Below are positions 9,030 through 18,175 of a stretch of 27,955 bases of DNA, piece after piece. The DNA comes from Penium margaritaceum (lineage: Eukaryota > Streptophyta > Zygnematophyceae > Desmidiales > Peniaceae). Within the stretch, counting starts at the first letter, position 1. Each line of letters opens with the position of its first letter. Location: positions 19,602 through 47,556 of the forward strand of contig SZWC01019002.1 in the NCBI GenBank assembly GCA_023375785.1, read 5' to 3'. Below the pieces are notes generated by a model that was given only the letters and a program-made list of their open reading frames with translations, ran no database searches and was not told the origin of the DNA. Position numbers and translations under genes: made by a program.

Positions 9030-9965
9030 GTGGTCAGCAACAAAATACTAGACAGGGCGTGGTAGATGAGAGCCTCAACAAAGAAAGTGTCTTGACTCAA
9101 CAGTGTGATAGCGAGCAGGGTCCCAAAAGCGCCAAGCCTTCTACCACAAGAAGACGCTAAGGAATGCATACATGCAATCCCGAGGTGAGACCTTGGACCC
9201 CTACTGGTCCTCGATGTACCAGACGATGGTGAGGGATCCAAAAATATGAGTGAGACCGAGATCGGAATGATGGCCGAATCATTGCTTGTATGGTGTGACA
9301 TGGTTCAAAAGAGGATCATACAATAGGCGGTTCTAGACCCGCGTTAAATAGGAGAAGCTCTCCTGTCGCGTCCTTTACATTTTGTCAAGTGTAAAGGACT
9401 TAGGAAGACTGCACTCAAACCATATCGCATGGACCACATCCTCTATGGTGCGATTCTAATGCTTAGACACACCGTTCTGCTGTGGTGTAACAAGAGCGGA
9501 GAGCTAGTGAAGTACACCGTGCTCAGCAATGTTTGCATCCATATTGTCTAAGAAGTCATAACCACCATCCAAGAAGAACATGTGAAGGGTGTGACGAGAC
9601 TAGTGCTCAACCATCACAAGCCACAGGCGGATCACAAGGGTGGCATTGCTCTTGTGGCAGAGGCTGTAGATCCACCGCATCCAGGTGAAGTCAAAAGCCA
9701 GTGTGTGAAAATAGCGACCCTGATCGGAGAGGGACTCGACTGGGAGAGGACCGAGGAGCTCCGAGTGGACCAACTCCAACAGGTGCAGTACCCGTGAGGA
9801 AGAGTTCGGACAAGTGCAGCGATGCATCTTATCCTGAGCACAAAAGAGGAAATTGTGTTATTATTTTATGCTCCCTTGGCCATTACTATAGCCAGCGGAT
9901 AGGTTGGGCATGCAATGCTCCATTGGAGTAAGTCCTCCAAATCTTGTTTGTGGTGCAAGTTGAAG
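9030..9965 (-). pseudogene. Element E GAG-pre-integrase and integrase (relic)
   Basis: Read downward from 9965, TRFGGLTPMEHC corresponds to the RFGH region of GAG-pre-integrase. After two stops, DKMHRCTCPNSSSR leads into LELVHSELLGPLPVESL, where the first catalytic aspartate has become glutamate. The frame 9827-9600 follows the core fold. The second aspartate region reads FFLDGGYDF. The third reads QQNGVSKH with a stop, so the catalytic glutamate is lost. The C-terminal motif KAWRFWDPAR (expected GWRFWDP-like) lies near 9130. Many stops make this a relic. The element is truncated at about 9965, where a tRNA-like sequence begins. Confidence 0.82.
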
Positions 9966-9969
9966 CGAG

Positions 9970-10043
9970 ACACCAGCAGTGTAGCGCAATGGATAGCACG
10001 TTGGACTTAGGGACAACAGGTCATGCGATCAAGCCTTGATGTG
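9970..10043 (+). other. tRNA-like sequence (degenerate; possible SINE head or tRNA pseudogene)
   Basis: TAGCGCAATGG (9982-9992) fits the tRNA A box consensus TRGCNNARNNGG. The following GATAGCACGTTGGACTT resembles the D-stem and anticodon arm of eukaryotic tRNA-Arg(UCU)-type genes. GCGATCAAGCC (10025-10035) fits the B box with about two mismatches. The anticodon loop is damaged and the acceptor and T stems pair poorly, so it is not a functional tRNA gene. tRNA-derived SINE heads look like this. Confidence 0.45.
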
Positions 10044-10073
10044 AGCAGAAAGGTAAAAAACCTTCCTGCTCAC
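10041..10073. repeat. Hairpin directly after the tRNA-like sequence
   Basis: GTGAGCAG-A-AAGG pairs with CCTT-C-CTGCTCAC around an A-rich loop. The stem is 12 bp with one mismatch. It may be part of the SINE-like unit. Confidence 0.7.
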
Positions 10074-10080
10074 CTTGACC

Positions 10081-10955
10081 TTCCTGCACAGGGGGAGTTT
10101 CCTAGACATTTCTCCATGCATGAGGAGGATGTGCCACTTGGAAGTCAGAGGATGCACCAATTGGCAAACTGGTGAGGTGGTATGGAGTGGCCACTCCCAA
10201 AAGTGCCACTACCCACACACCTTAGATGCCGGGCCTAGGACTATTTATAGTAGGCTCATTCCCCATTCTGAATATACAATCTGGCCTTAGATGCTCCTCA
10301 CAGAACTGTCCAACTAAGGAAAAGTATAAAGATGACACAGGTTGGTCTAAGTCCAAGGAGTTACTTTCTGACTAGCACCTCGCGCAAAAGTGACCAACTG
10401 TTACGTGGACACAGCTGCTAGCAAGTGATTGTTTAGGAGCTAATCAGTGAGGAACCGTGATCCTGAGGGTGACATCTTCTCCTAGCTGAAATGCTAGGAG
10501 CGGACGGCAGGTACCATTACGTAGGCCTTGTTTTCTAGTCTGTTTGCCTGAGGCCGGTTGACAGAGTGTTATGCTCCCACACTGACCAATTGTAAGGCAC
10601 GCTTCACTCAACTCTGGTACGCTCTCTCCAGGTACGCACGTCAGCTCCATCGGCTCCACTAGCTCCATCTGCTTCATCAGCTCTAATGGTTGTGTTTGCA
10701 CTTAGCACATAGGGACCAAGGACAAGCTCTGCCCTTGGAGACACGGCCCTTGGATCCCAACCAAGACAAGCTCTGCCCTTGGAGGCATGACCTTGGGTGT
10801 GCTGGTGTAAAAATTATTCTTTGTATGAAGGTAGACATCGGCTGAGGGGTAAGCAACGGACCTGAAACTTGAAACCGACAGTAGGCATCAGGTAACATCA
10901 ACCTACATTGGCCTCAACATAGCAGAGACACAGAAAGCAGAAAAGGGGAGCTAAA
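10081..10955 (+). other. Region without a gene; possible decayed LTR/leader of element F
   Basis: No ORF here resembles a known protein. A TATA-like CTATTTATAG (10241-10250) lies upstream of the plus-strand gag of element F, as expected in an LTR promoter, and CACAGGGGGAG occurs at about 10086-10096. No second LTR copy and no initiator-Met PBS was found, so calling it an LTR is only an inference from position. Confidence 0.3.
10715..10787. repeat. Short direct repeat, two copies of about 27 bp
   Basis: ACCAAG(G)ACAAGCTCTGCCCTTGGAG occurs at 10715-10741 and again at 10760-10787, offset by 45 bp. A third partial GCCCTTGGA lies between them. This is a local tandem duplication of unknown role. 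Confidence 0.75.
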
Positions 10956-11615
10956 ATGGTTTACCGATCAGGAGCAGTGGAGGCTGCCGCAAGGCAGTCC
11001 TGGAACTCAACATTGGCTACCACAGCGCAGGCCACTGGAGCAATCGTGAGTGCTACCGCACTGCCGCAAGGTCTCGGACCCTTTGGAGGAATCCTCATTT
11101 TTGAGGGGAATGACTTTCCACTCTGGAGATGGCAGTTCGAACTGGCAATGAAAGTGCGTGGCTTCATCAAGCTTCTAAAGGGAGAGGAGCAGGTTCCCGC
11201 GGTGGGCTCATCCGAGCACGAAGAATGGATGGAACGAAATGATATTGTCATGCTATTCCTCAGTAACACAGTCACCAAGAAACATGTTCCCATCATTGCC
11301 GGGTACATGATTGCTTCCAAAACTTACGATAAGCTCAAGCGCGTACACCATTCTACCTCCCTCGCAAACAAATTGTTCATCCTACAAAAGCTCATCAACA
11401 TGTGGGTGAATGAGGGGGAGTCAATCCCCGATTTTCTACGTGAGTTTGAAGGAATCCTTGGCAAGGCTCGCCAGATGAACCGGGAGTTTGACAAGAATAT
11501 GCAAGCCATGATCCTCCTCATGGCGCTACCGGAGAGGTGGAGCCCAATGTTCACCGTCATGGGCGGTTGGAAGGAGGATGACCTGACGTACATGGCAATG
11601 TTCGAGTACGTGTGA
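10956..11615 (+). CDS. Element F gag, N-terminal and core part (ends at a premature stop)
   Basis: This is an open frame of 219 codons. Residues 1-45 are a short alanine-rich leader. Then come ILIFEGNDFPLWRWQFELAM (the FPLWRWQF opening of UBN2-type copia gag) and core motifs YDKLKRVHHSTSLANKLF, LMALPERWSPMFTVMGGW and MAMFEYV. It aligns with the gag of element D across the core (shared HSTxLxNxLF, GGW, EYV). The stop at 11613-11615 falls where D has an arginine, so the protein is probably truncated by a point mutation. The start is the first ATG, with no upstream in-frame homology. It would form the particle shell around the RNA genome. Confidence 0.85.
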   Translation: MVYRSGAVEAAARQSWNSTLATTAQATGAIVSATALPQGLGPFGGILIFEGNDFPLWRWQFELAMKVRGFIKLLKGEEQVPAVGSSEHEEWMERNDIVMLFLSNTVTKKHVPIIAGYMIASKTYDKLKRVHHSTSLANKLFILQKLINMWVNEGESIPDFLREFEGILGKARQMNREFDKNMQAMILLMALPERWSPMFTVMGGWKEDDLTYMAMFEYV

Positions 11616-12545
11616 AACAAGGCCATGTGCTGTAGCGGAAGCGAGGCTAACTTCTCAGCCTATGCCGTACGCTACGGTGGCCGTGGGAGCAAAGGGTTAG
11701 CCTCTAGTTAGGAAGGCGGCAATAGAAGCAGGGAGCGGAGGCAACAATGGCGGCAAGGCTCCTAAGAGCCAGGGCAACTACCGCAACTGCGGCAAACTTG
11801 GACACAGTGCAGATTGCCAAAGAAGGAAGATGGCGGAAGCAGTGGGAACAAAGGCAGCCAGAAGGATGGCAAAGAGGCAACCAACATGATGGCCCAAAGC
11901 ACGCCAGGGAGCGGCACTGCTCAGGCCAGGAGCCTTCGGGCTCGACTCCGGCACTGATCACCACTCCAGTAACGACAAGGCTGGATTCGTCTCCATTGGC
12001 CCCACTGATTGGCGGTTCAGATGTGCAAAGGGTAGCATTGTGAACGCAAATGGTGTCAGAGACAAGCTGGTGACCATTGGTCTTAATGGTGTGGAGAAGG
12101 ATCTGCGGCTATGTGACGTGGTCTACATGCCCTCGTTTGCGGCAAACCTCCTGTCCGTGTCAAAAATCAAGGACAACGACATGACGGTGGTGTTGACACA
12201 GAAGAAGACAGCCATTGTCGAGAATGAGGACACCAAGGTCCTCTACGTAAATAAAGATCTGGTAGCACAGGTCCCATGAGTTGACGGGCTCTACGTACTG
12301 CAAACAACTGTAACAAAGAGCTTGGAAGACTAGGGTCATGCAGGTGCTGCGGAGGCAGTGGTCTTGGGACCAACGCAAGAGAACACACCTACAGAAAATC
12401 AAAAGGTATCCTCTGCCACAATGGACGAAGACGGTGAGATGTGGCATAGATGCTTTGGCACTGACGTGGACACGCAGGACTGAAGGGTGGCACAGCTGCG
12501 AGATGCGAGCTGTGCGCCGGAGTTTCCGATAGGTGCGGATGCAAA
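11616..12545 (+). pseudogene. Element F nucleocapsid, protease and GAG-pre-integrase start (relic)
   Basis: After the gag stop, a frameshift near 11700 leads to a glycine- and lysine-rich stretch and a zinc knuckle NYRNCGKLGHSADCQ that has lost its first cysteine (Y). The protease signature FGLDSGTDHHSS lies near 11935, and the frame 12040-12279 carries CDVVYMPSFAANLLSVSKI, the conserved end of the copia protease. A stop at 12277 precedes VDGLYVLQ, and EMWHRCFG near 12440 marks the zinc-binding histidines of GAG-pre-integrase. No integrase core follows. Multiple stops make this a relic. Confidence 0.8.
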
Positions 12546-12628
12546 CCCGGCGTGGCCGCTAGAGTGCTGCTCCGTATGACACGTCACATGCCTAGGATCG
12601 ATTTAGGGGAGAGAAGTTTTTCCCTCCT

Positions 12629-12641
12629 GCTCTGATACTAG
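12629..12641 (-). other. Primer-binding site of element G
   Basis: GCTCTGATACTAG on the plus strand is the initiator tRNA-Met PBS complement with one change, followed by GTAGGTAATGG. In element B the same arrangement is GCTCTGATACCA followed by GTAGTTGCTAGG. Both have one extra base between PBS and LTR. Confidence 0.7.
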
Positions 12642-13335
12642 TAGGTAATGGCAAGACGCCGGCACACTCTCTCTACCACGCAAATGGATGTCACGCATGT
12701 CATCCATGGCGACGGTTGGAGCAAGGAGTTGGTGAAAATCTTAAGAACAGCGAGAGAAAAGTAACCAGAGTCAAGAGCTAGCGAGCTCTTAGCATCCGGT
12801 TGACCGGGCCACCCACGCAAGCAGCCCGATGTGGAGCCCGGCCGCCATCCCGGGGTCGAACCGAATCGGTCGGCAGAAGCCGCCGTGGTTTCTCACACCT
12901 CGGAGCGACCGAGAGAATGGCCCCGCAAGATCAGCAACCCGGTGCAGTGAGCTACAAAACTAGCACAGCATGCAAAGCAGTTAAAACAAGGAGCCACGTC
13001 GACCACGAGCGTATGTGGAGCATGCATCTCTCAAGTATTCTCTCTCATGTTTCAGCCATGTAATAGATTATCACCAAATGCTGAAATCTGTAAACACTCT
13101 CTCTTGCAGAACTGAGCACGAACGAGCTCGCGCCAATCTTGCACCCGGCTGAGACGCTAGTGATGCGTGATCCACAACGTGTGCGTCTTGAGATTCATTT
13201 CAGCTCAGTCACCTGCAGTGATGATGTGTGTGAATGGATGGAGTCAACAGGTCACTTGCATGTTCGACAGCCACAACCAACACGGAGAGGTCACAGTAGG
13301 AGTCAGTGAGGCAGTGCACAGACAAACAGTAGAGT
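12642..13335 (-). repeat. 5' LTR of element G (related to the LTR of element B; right edge uncertain)
   Basis: This stretch starts right after the PBS and has no convincing ORF. Around 12840-12965 it resembles B's LTR near 27430-27560: both contain a CCGGGGTCGA-like block, an ATGGCCCC/GTGGCCCC plus GATCAGCA block and an ACTAGCACAGCA/CCAGCACAGGCA-like block. It is probably a diverged member of the same family. No partner LTR is present. The right end merges into (AG)n. Confidence 0.55.
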
Positions 13336-13461
<126 letters not shown>

Positions 13462-13818
13462 NNNNNNNNNNNNNNNNNNNNNNNNNNNNNNNNNNNNNNN
13501 NNNNNNNNNNNNNNNNNNNNNNNNNNNNNNNNNNNNNNNNNNNNNNNNNNNNNNNNNNNNNNNNNNNNNNNNNNNNNNNNNNNNNNNNNNNNNNNNNNNN
13601 NNNNNNNNNNNNNNNNNNNNNNNNNNNNNNNNNNNNNNNNNNNNNNNNNNNNNNNNNNNNNNNNNNNNNNNNNNNNNNNNNNNNNNNNNNNNNNNNNNNN
13701 NNNNNNNNNNNNNNNNNNNNNNNNNNNNNNNNNNNNNNNNNNNNNNNNNNNNNNNNNNNNNNNNNNNNNNNNNNNNNNNNNNNNNNNNNNNNNNNNNNNN
13801 NNNNNNNNNNNNNNNNNN
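13462..13818. other. Assembly gap (357 N)
   Basis: A run of N lies inside the AG tract, with AG on both sides. The true length and content are unknown. Most likely the tract is longer than the sequencing reads. Confidence 0.98.
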
Positions 13819-13917
<99 letters not shown>

Positions 13918-13918
13918 G
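13819..13918. repeat. (AG)n microsatellite, right of the gap
   Basis: AG repeats with a few GG interruptions and an ATAG near the end. The tract stops exactly where the 3' LTR of element B begins. Confidence 0.95.
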
Positions 13919-14439
13919 TAGTTGCTAGGAAGTTGCGTAGTTAGACCATGTGTAACGGGGCGGGTGAGAGCAATGCGCCACGATGCGCGAGACACGCCAT
14001 GGATGCGGTAACTTGCCTTAGAATCGTGCACAAAACCAAGACAAGACAAGTGGGGGGAGTGAGCGAGTCTAGTACCGGTGAGCACTCGCCCACCACGAGC
14101 ATCAAGCTCGAGTGAGAGAGTGCCGCCACCCGGGGGTCGAGCCCGACCACTCGGAATAACCGAGGGTGGCTGCTCACCGATGCACGGTCAAGACCGGCAC
14201 GGTGGCCCCCTAAGGATCAGCATCCGGGAAATATGCAACTCCCCTAGCACAGGCAAGGCAGGAGAACATGATGCAGGGCACGGCAGTGAGAATGTACGAG
14301 CCCTAGCACCTACCGCATCACATAGTCATAGAGAATTAAAAAGAGTTATGTAATGGCAAGCGTGTGCCACAGAGGCACTCCGGGATCAAGCAGCAGCAGC
14401 AGCTTGAGGGCGTCTCCACCCAGAGCATGCACGCCCGAC
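13919..14439 (-). repeat. 3' LTR of element B, distal piece
   Basis: It matches 27232-27757 with about 20 substitutions and a 6-bp indel near 14416. It ends at the CCGAC target site of element A (14435-14439). Confidence 0.95.
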
Positions 14440-15004
14440 TGAGAATTCGATTGCAATTCCAATGACAAGTTTCATGCGAAACGGTTAAGTGTGGGGGAAG
14501 TTAGAGTCGGGTTAGTGTGGCGGCCATAGAAGTCGCCACTCACCTAGCACGGCAACGAGGAACAGCCCTGCGGGCGAGTCTCGCTAATCGAGCTCACCCA
14601 GCGGCCGGCGAGCGGAGCTCGCCGGCGCACGTCCAAACTCGAGGGCGAAATGCCACTCGAGGCCCAACGTGACACACATGCCCCCTTCAAGGTTTGGAAC
14701 TAACCTACAGCTATCACAACTAACACAATGTCAAAGACCTAGACTAAGATAGGTAACTCAGGCTTGACAGTAAATGTAAAGAGCACAAAACAACTAATCA
14801 ATAATTGTTCATGATCTAGTCGGCAGATGAGGCTTGGGCGATGCTGGCAGGAGGGAAGCGAGCACGGCTGGAGGGGCGGAGGTGTCGCCAGCCCACGGAT
14901 GACACATGCGCTCACTGTGCGTCACCTCCGCTCTCTGGGTCAGCATGCCCTGCACACTCATGGCCACACAAGAGGGGAAAAATATATACAGGAGAGACTT
15001 AACA
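14440..15004 (-). repeat. 3' LTR of element A
   Basis: 565 bp, opening TGTTAAGTCTC and closing GAATTCTCA on the minus strand. About 24 substitutions and a 2-base indel separate it from 20019-20585. A TATA-like TATATATTT lies only about 17 bases inside the LTR, which would leave a very short U3 if it is the promoter. The pol stop codon TAA is bases 4-6 of this LTR. Confidence 0.95.
14604..14626. repeat. Perfect GC-rich hairpin in the LTR of A
   Basis: GCCGGCGAGC and GCTCGCCGGC form a perfect 10-bp stem with the 3-base loop GGA. The other LTR has the same structure with a 9-bp stem (about 20183-20205) because one G is T. It could be an LTR transcript hairpin, but no role is shown. Confidence 0.8.
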
Positions 15005-16711
15005 CGCCCCCTTGGACATGAGTGCAGCAGGTATGCAACCAAGCTGGTGAAGTTGGTGATAAAGAGAGGGAGAGGGAAGAGCTTTGGTGAGGAAGTCGGC
15101 GAGTTGGTCAGTGCCCTTGATGGAGCAGACTTGCACAGCGCCTGCTTCGACGGCTACTCGGACGAAGTGATGTTCTACGTTGATATGCTTCGTGCGTGGG
15201 TACAACACACCATCATTCGCGGCTATGCGGCGCGCTGCTGAGCTGTCACAGTGCAATGGCACAGCTGGCACATGCAACCCCAGTTCCTCCAACAACCGTC
15301 CCAACCATATGCCCTCGCATGCCGCTTCACCCAGTGCCATGTATTCCGCCTCTGCAACGCTGTGAGCCACACAAGACTGTTTTGTGCTACGCCATGACAC
15401 AGCTCTTCCCCACATACGAAAGACATAACCTCCCCGACTGCGAGCCCTTTTGTCCCGTGCATAGTCACTGTCACAGAACCCATCCAGCAGTGTAGTTGAC
15501 GTGGAGACAAAGACGAGGCCAACCCCAGCAGTGTCCAGTACATAGCGCAGAACCTTCAACAGAGCCTTATGATGCGTGCTGCGCGGCTGCTGGCAGAATT
15601 GGGCCGAAACATTGACAGCGCATGAGATGTCGGGACGAGTAGTGGATGCGAGATAAGACAGACTACCAGTGATTTGGCGGTACAATGTGGGATCACAGTC
15701 TGGTCCATAATCAGAGGTGGTTGCATCCAGCAAGTGAGAGTAGACATCAGGGCTCATGGGAGAGTGCTGACGTTGCAAGTGCTGTACAAGGTGTTGGAAG
15801 CGCGCTGTGAGATGTGCCATGAATCGTCCTTGATGCAGGGTGAGAGTGCGTGCTGGTCATTCCCAAGAAGTTCTGTGCTTCGCCCAAATCATTCTTGCTG
15901 TAGTGTTGAGTCAGTAGTGTTTTTGTTTGGGTAATGAGGTTCAGAGAGGGCGACAAGATAAGAAGATCATCCACATAGACCAGCAGTGCAACAGGGATGT
16001 TGTCCTTCCAGTACAGGAACAGAGAAGGATCACACACACTTTGAGTGAAGCCTCCAGTCTCCAGTGTACGACTGATTTCTTTGCTCCAACACCTTGGTGC
16101 TTGCTTCAGTCCATACAGGGCCTTCAGCAGCAACCACACCCGATCAGTTCCATCATCAAAGCCCTCTGGTTGGCTGACGTACAGCTCTTCCTCAAGTGGA
16201 CCATTGAGGAAAGCATTTTTCACGTCCATTTGATGTATCTCCCAGTCTTCGTGAACAGCCACTCCTAGGAGTGCTCGGCTGGTGCGTACTTCCCAACTGG
16301 TGCATACGTATCCGTGAAGTCTTGGCCTGGCACTTGGTGAAAACCCTTGGCCACTAGCCGTGCTTTGTATTTCTCTATCAGACCTGCCAAATTTCTCTTC
16401 AACTTGTAAACCCATTTCACATCAATAGCTTTACGACCGGGTGGCAAAGGGACGAGCTCAAACACTTCGTGTTCGAGCAGAGCGTTGAGTTCGGCCACCA
16501 TGACCTTTTCCCACTCAGCAGCGTCTGGTCGCCCCCTGGCCTCAGTGAGGGTAAGAGGCTCTGTCAGTTGCTGATCAGTCACTGTGGGACCAACGGTGTG
16601 ATAAAACTGTCTGTAGTTCACCCGTGGGGCGTCTCGTAAGGAGCGCCTCAAAGGCTCCGGTGGAGGTGTCTCATCCTTCTCTAAACTGTCGGATTGTCGC
16701 TGTGAAGTCAA
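14999..16711 (-). pseudogene. Element A reverse transcriptase and RNase H
   Basis: Frame 16711-16265 starts in the linker and holds the RT N-terminus ([50 protein letters not shown]). A frameshift near 16270 leads to [33 protein letters not shown] and the catalytic [11 protein letters not shown] (YVDD at 15977-15966). A second shift near 15860 leads to frame 15820-14999 with the RT C-terminus and an uninterrupted RNase H (acidic motifs CDSDYARD, AEAEYMALGEA and HCDSSAA; closing DQLADFLTKALP). The last codons cross the polypurine tract, and the stop TAA lies in the LTR. The RNase H frame is intact, but RT needs two frame changes, so the enzyme is probably dead in this copy. Confidence 0.93.
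15005..15013 (-). other. Polypurine tract of element A
   Basis: The minus strand reads AAGGGGGCG immediately before TGTTAAGTC. It is translated as part of the pol C-terminus, just ahead of the stop codon supplied by the LTR. Confidence 0.85.
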
Positions 16712-18175
16712 ACCTGGAGGAGAGTGTGGTGCACTTGACTATATGCTGGCCAGGTCAGCAGGTATGAAGAGATCAGTGGGAATAGATTCATTCTGGTTCC
16801 CTTCCTTCTGTGCAGGGTTGGGGGTTGAAGCGATTCCCCGTGGTACAAACACGGGTACGCTGACATAGTGTGGATAGCGTTCAGGTGAGGTCACGTCTGG
16901 TACATGCCTCAAGGGGCGAAACACTTTGTAGGGCATGTGTTCTAAGAACGATGCATCTCAGCTCTCGAGGAAGTGATGATTCGCAGGATCCCAAAACCGC
17001 CATGCTTTTGAGGCATGCGAGACCCCTACAAACACGCACCAACGACCTCGTGGACTCAGCTTATTGTCGCGCTGCGGCTGTGCAAACCACACACATGCCA
17101 TGTTTCCCCATACCCTGGCGGGACGGAGGTCCGCCTTTTCCTTGAACCATCATTCCCAAGGTGTGACAGCCTTGGGTAGTGGATCCTGTGGGACACTGTT
17201 CCACACCCAGGTGACGTACTTGACCGCTTCTTCCCAAAATCCAAACGAGAGTCCCGACTCAGTCAGTAAAGTGTGCAGAGCATCACCCAGAGTTCGGTGC
17301 CAACACTCTGCCACCCCATTCTGTTGAGGTGTGTAGGATGCTGTGGTTTGGTGTTCAATGCCTTTGGATTTGAGTGTTGTAGTCAGTGCACCCATGAACT
17401 CACCGCCTCGATCTGTACGCAGTTTCAGCAATTTGCATTTTGTCTGGCGTTCAGCGAGTGAGATCCACTCGATGATTGCCTGTTGCGCATCTGCCTTGGA
17501 TTTTAGCAGAAAGGCCCAGCGAAAACGACTGTAGTCATCTGTCAATGTCAGTACGTACTGTGACCCGTACTGGACTGAGGGGACGGGCATGGGCCCTGTC
17601 AAATCAGCATGGACCAAATCAAGACATGTATCAACCTTTAACCCATGGGGACAGTCCTCTGGATGGAGACCTCGTGCAGTGGTGTGTTTTAGCATGTCTT
17701 CCATCATGTCAGTATGGATGTGCGCCAGACGGTGATGCAACAGTTCGGTGTGTTTGGGATCAGTGACTGACACAACACGTGCTTGTGGTCGGTGGGAGTG
17801 TGTGGCAACAAGGGGAAACAATGTGAGGCGATAGAGCATGTCAGCATGCAGTGGCCCATCAACCAACAGTGTGCCAGTCGCATCAAAAAGGGTGCATCTC
17901 TGTCTTTGCATGACACTGGACACGCTGGCCTGACGATCGAGCTGACCACCAGACAACAGATTCACTTTTAATTTGGGTACGTACAGGACCCCGGTCAACC
18001 ATATCACCCCACCTGGTGCTTGAAGCGCCACAGTCCCCACGCCCTCAACCGCTAGAATTTCCCCAGACCCTGTTTTAACCACTTCCACGTCAGGCGCAGC
18101 ATACAGCGTGACAAAAAGCTGGCGATGCGGCGACAGCAGTGTCATACAACCATTCATGCATGGGAAAAGTGTGAG
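16712..18175 (-). pseudogene. Element A protease and integrase with C-terminal linker
   Basis: The protease begins near 18160. Its active-site region reads YDTAVAAS in one frame and continues after a shift as PHRQLFVTLYAAP, then GVLYVPKLKVNLLSGGQL, in frame 18334-17150. GAG-pre-integrase has HHRLAHIHTDMMEDML, but the CxxC part and following residues (about 25 compared with element B) are missing. The integrase core has all three acids: VHADLTGPM (17605-17603), TDRGGEF (17413-17411) and QQNGVAE (17308-17306). A stop at 17147-17149 interrupts the C-terminal part, which continues with CVFVGVSHASKAWRFWDPAN and a second stop after FLES. The 16739-16936 frame is linker. The missing zinc-binding cysteines and the stops suggest that this integrase cannot act. 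Confidence 0.9.

Larger units (their letters stand above)
557..9965 (-). mobile_element. Element E: decayed Ty1/copia retrotransposon, interrupted by element D
   Basis: On the minus strand, from high to low coordinates, relics appear in copia order: GAG-pre-integrase and integrase (about 9965-9030), a proline-rich linker with a 36-bp tandem repeat (8694-8901), the RT N-terminal half (8319-7672), then element D, then the RT C-terminal half and RNase H (2046-1150), a polypurine tract and a 3' LTR. Gag, protease, PBS and the 5' LTR are missing beyond 9965. Each domain carries many stops and frameshifts, so this is the oldest-looking element here. The RT halves on both sides of D line up in the same protein, which shows that E was there before D. 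Confidence 0.85.
10956..12545 (+). mobile_element. Element F: plus-strand Ty1/copia fragment (gag to GAG-pre-integrase)
   Basis: This is the only element on the plus strand. It carries the gag core, a damaged zinc knuckle, protease and the start of GAG-pre-integrase, and is cut near 12545 before the integrase core. RT and RNase H are absent. The sequence that follows (12629 onward) is the PBS and LTR of a minus-strand element, so the two are joined head to head. Confidence 0.82.

Noticed and set aside
9970..10043. A functional tRNA-Arg gene
   Set aside because: The anticodon loop is damaged and the acceptor and T stems pair poorly; only a tRNA-like relic is supported.
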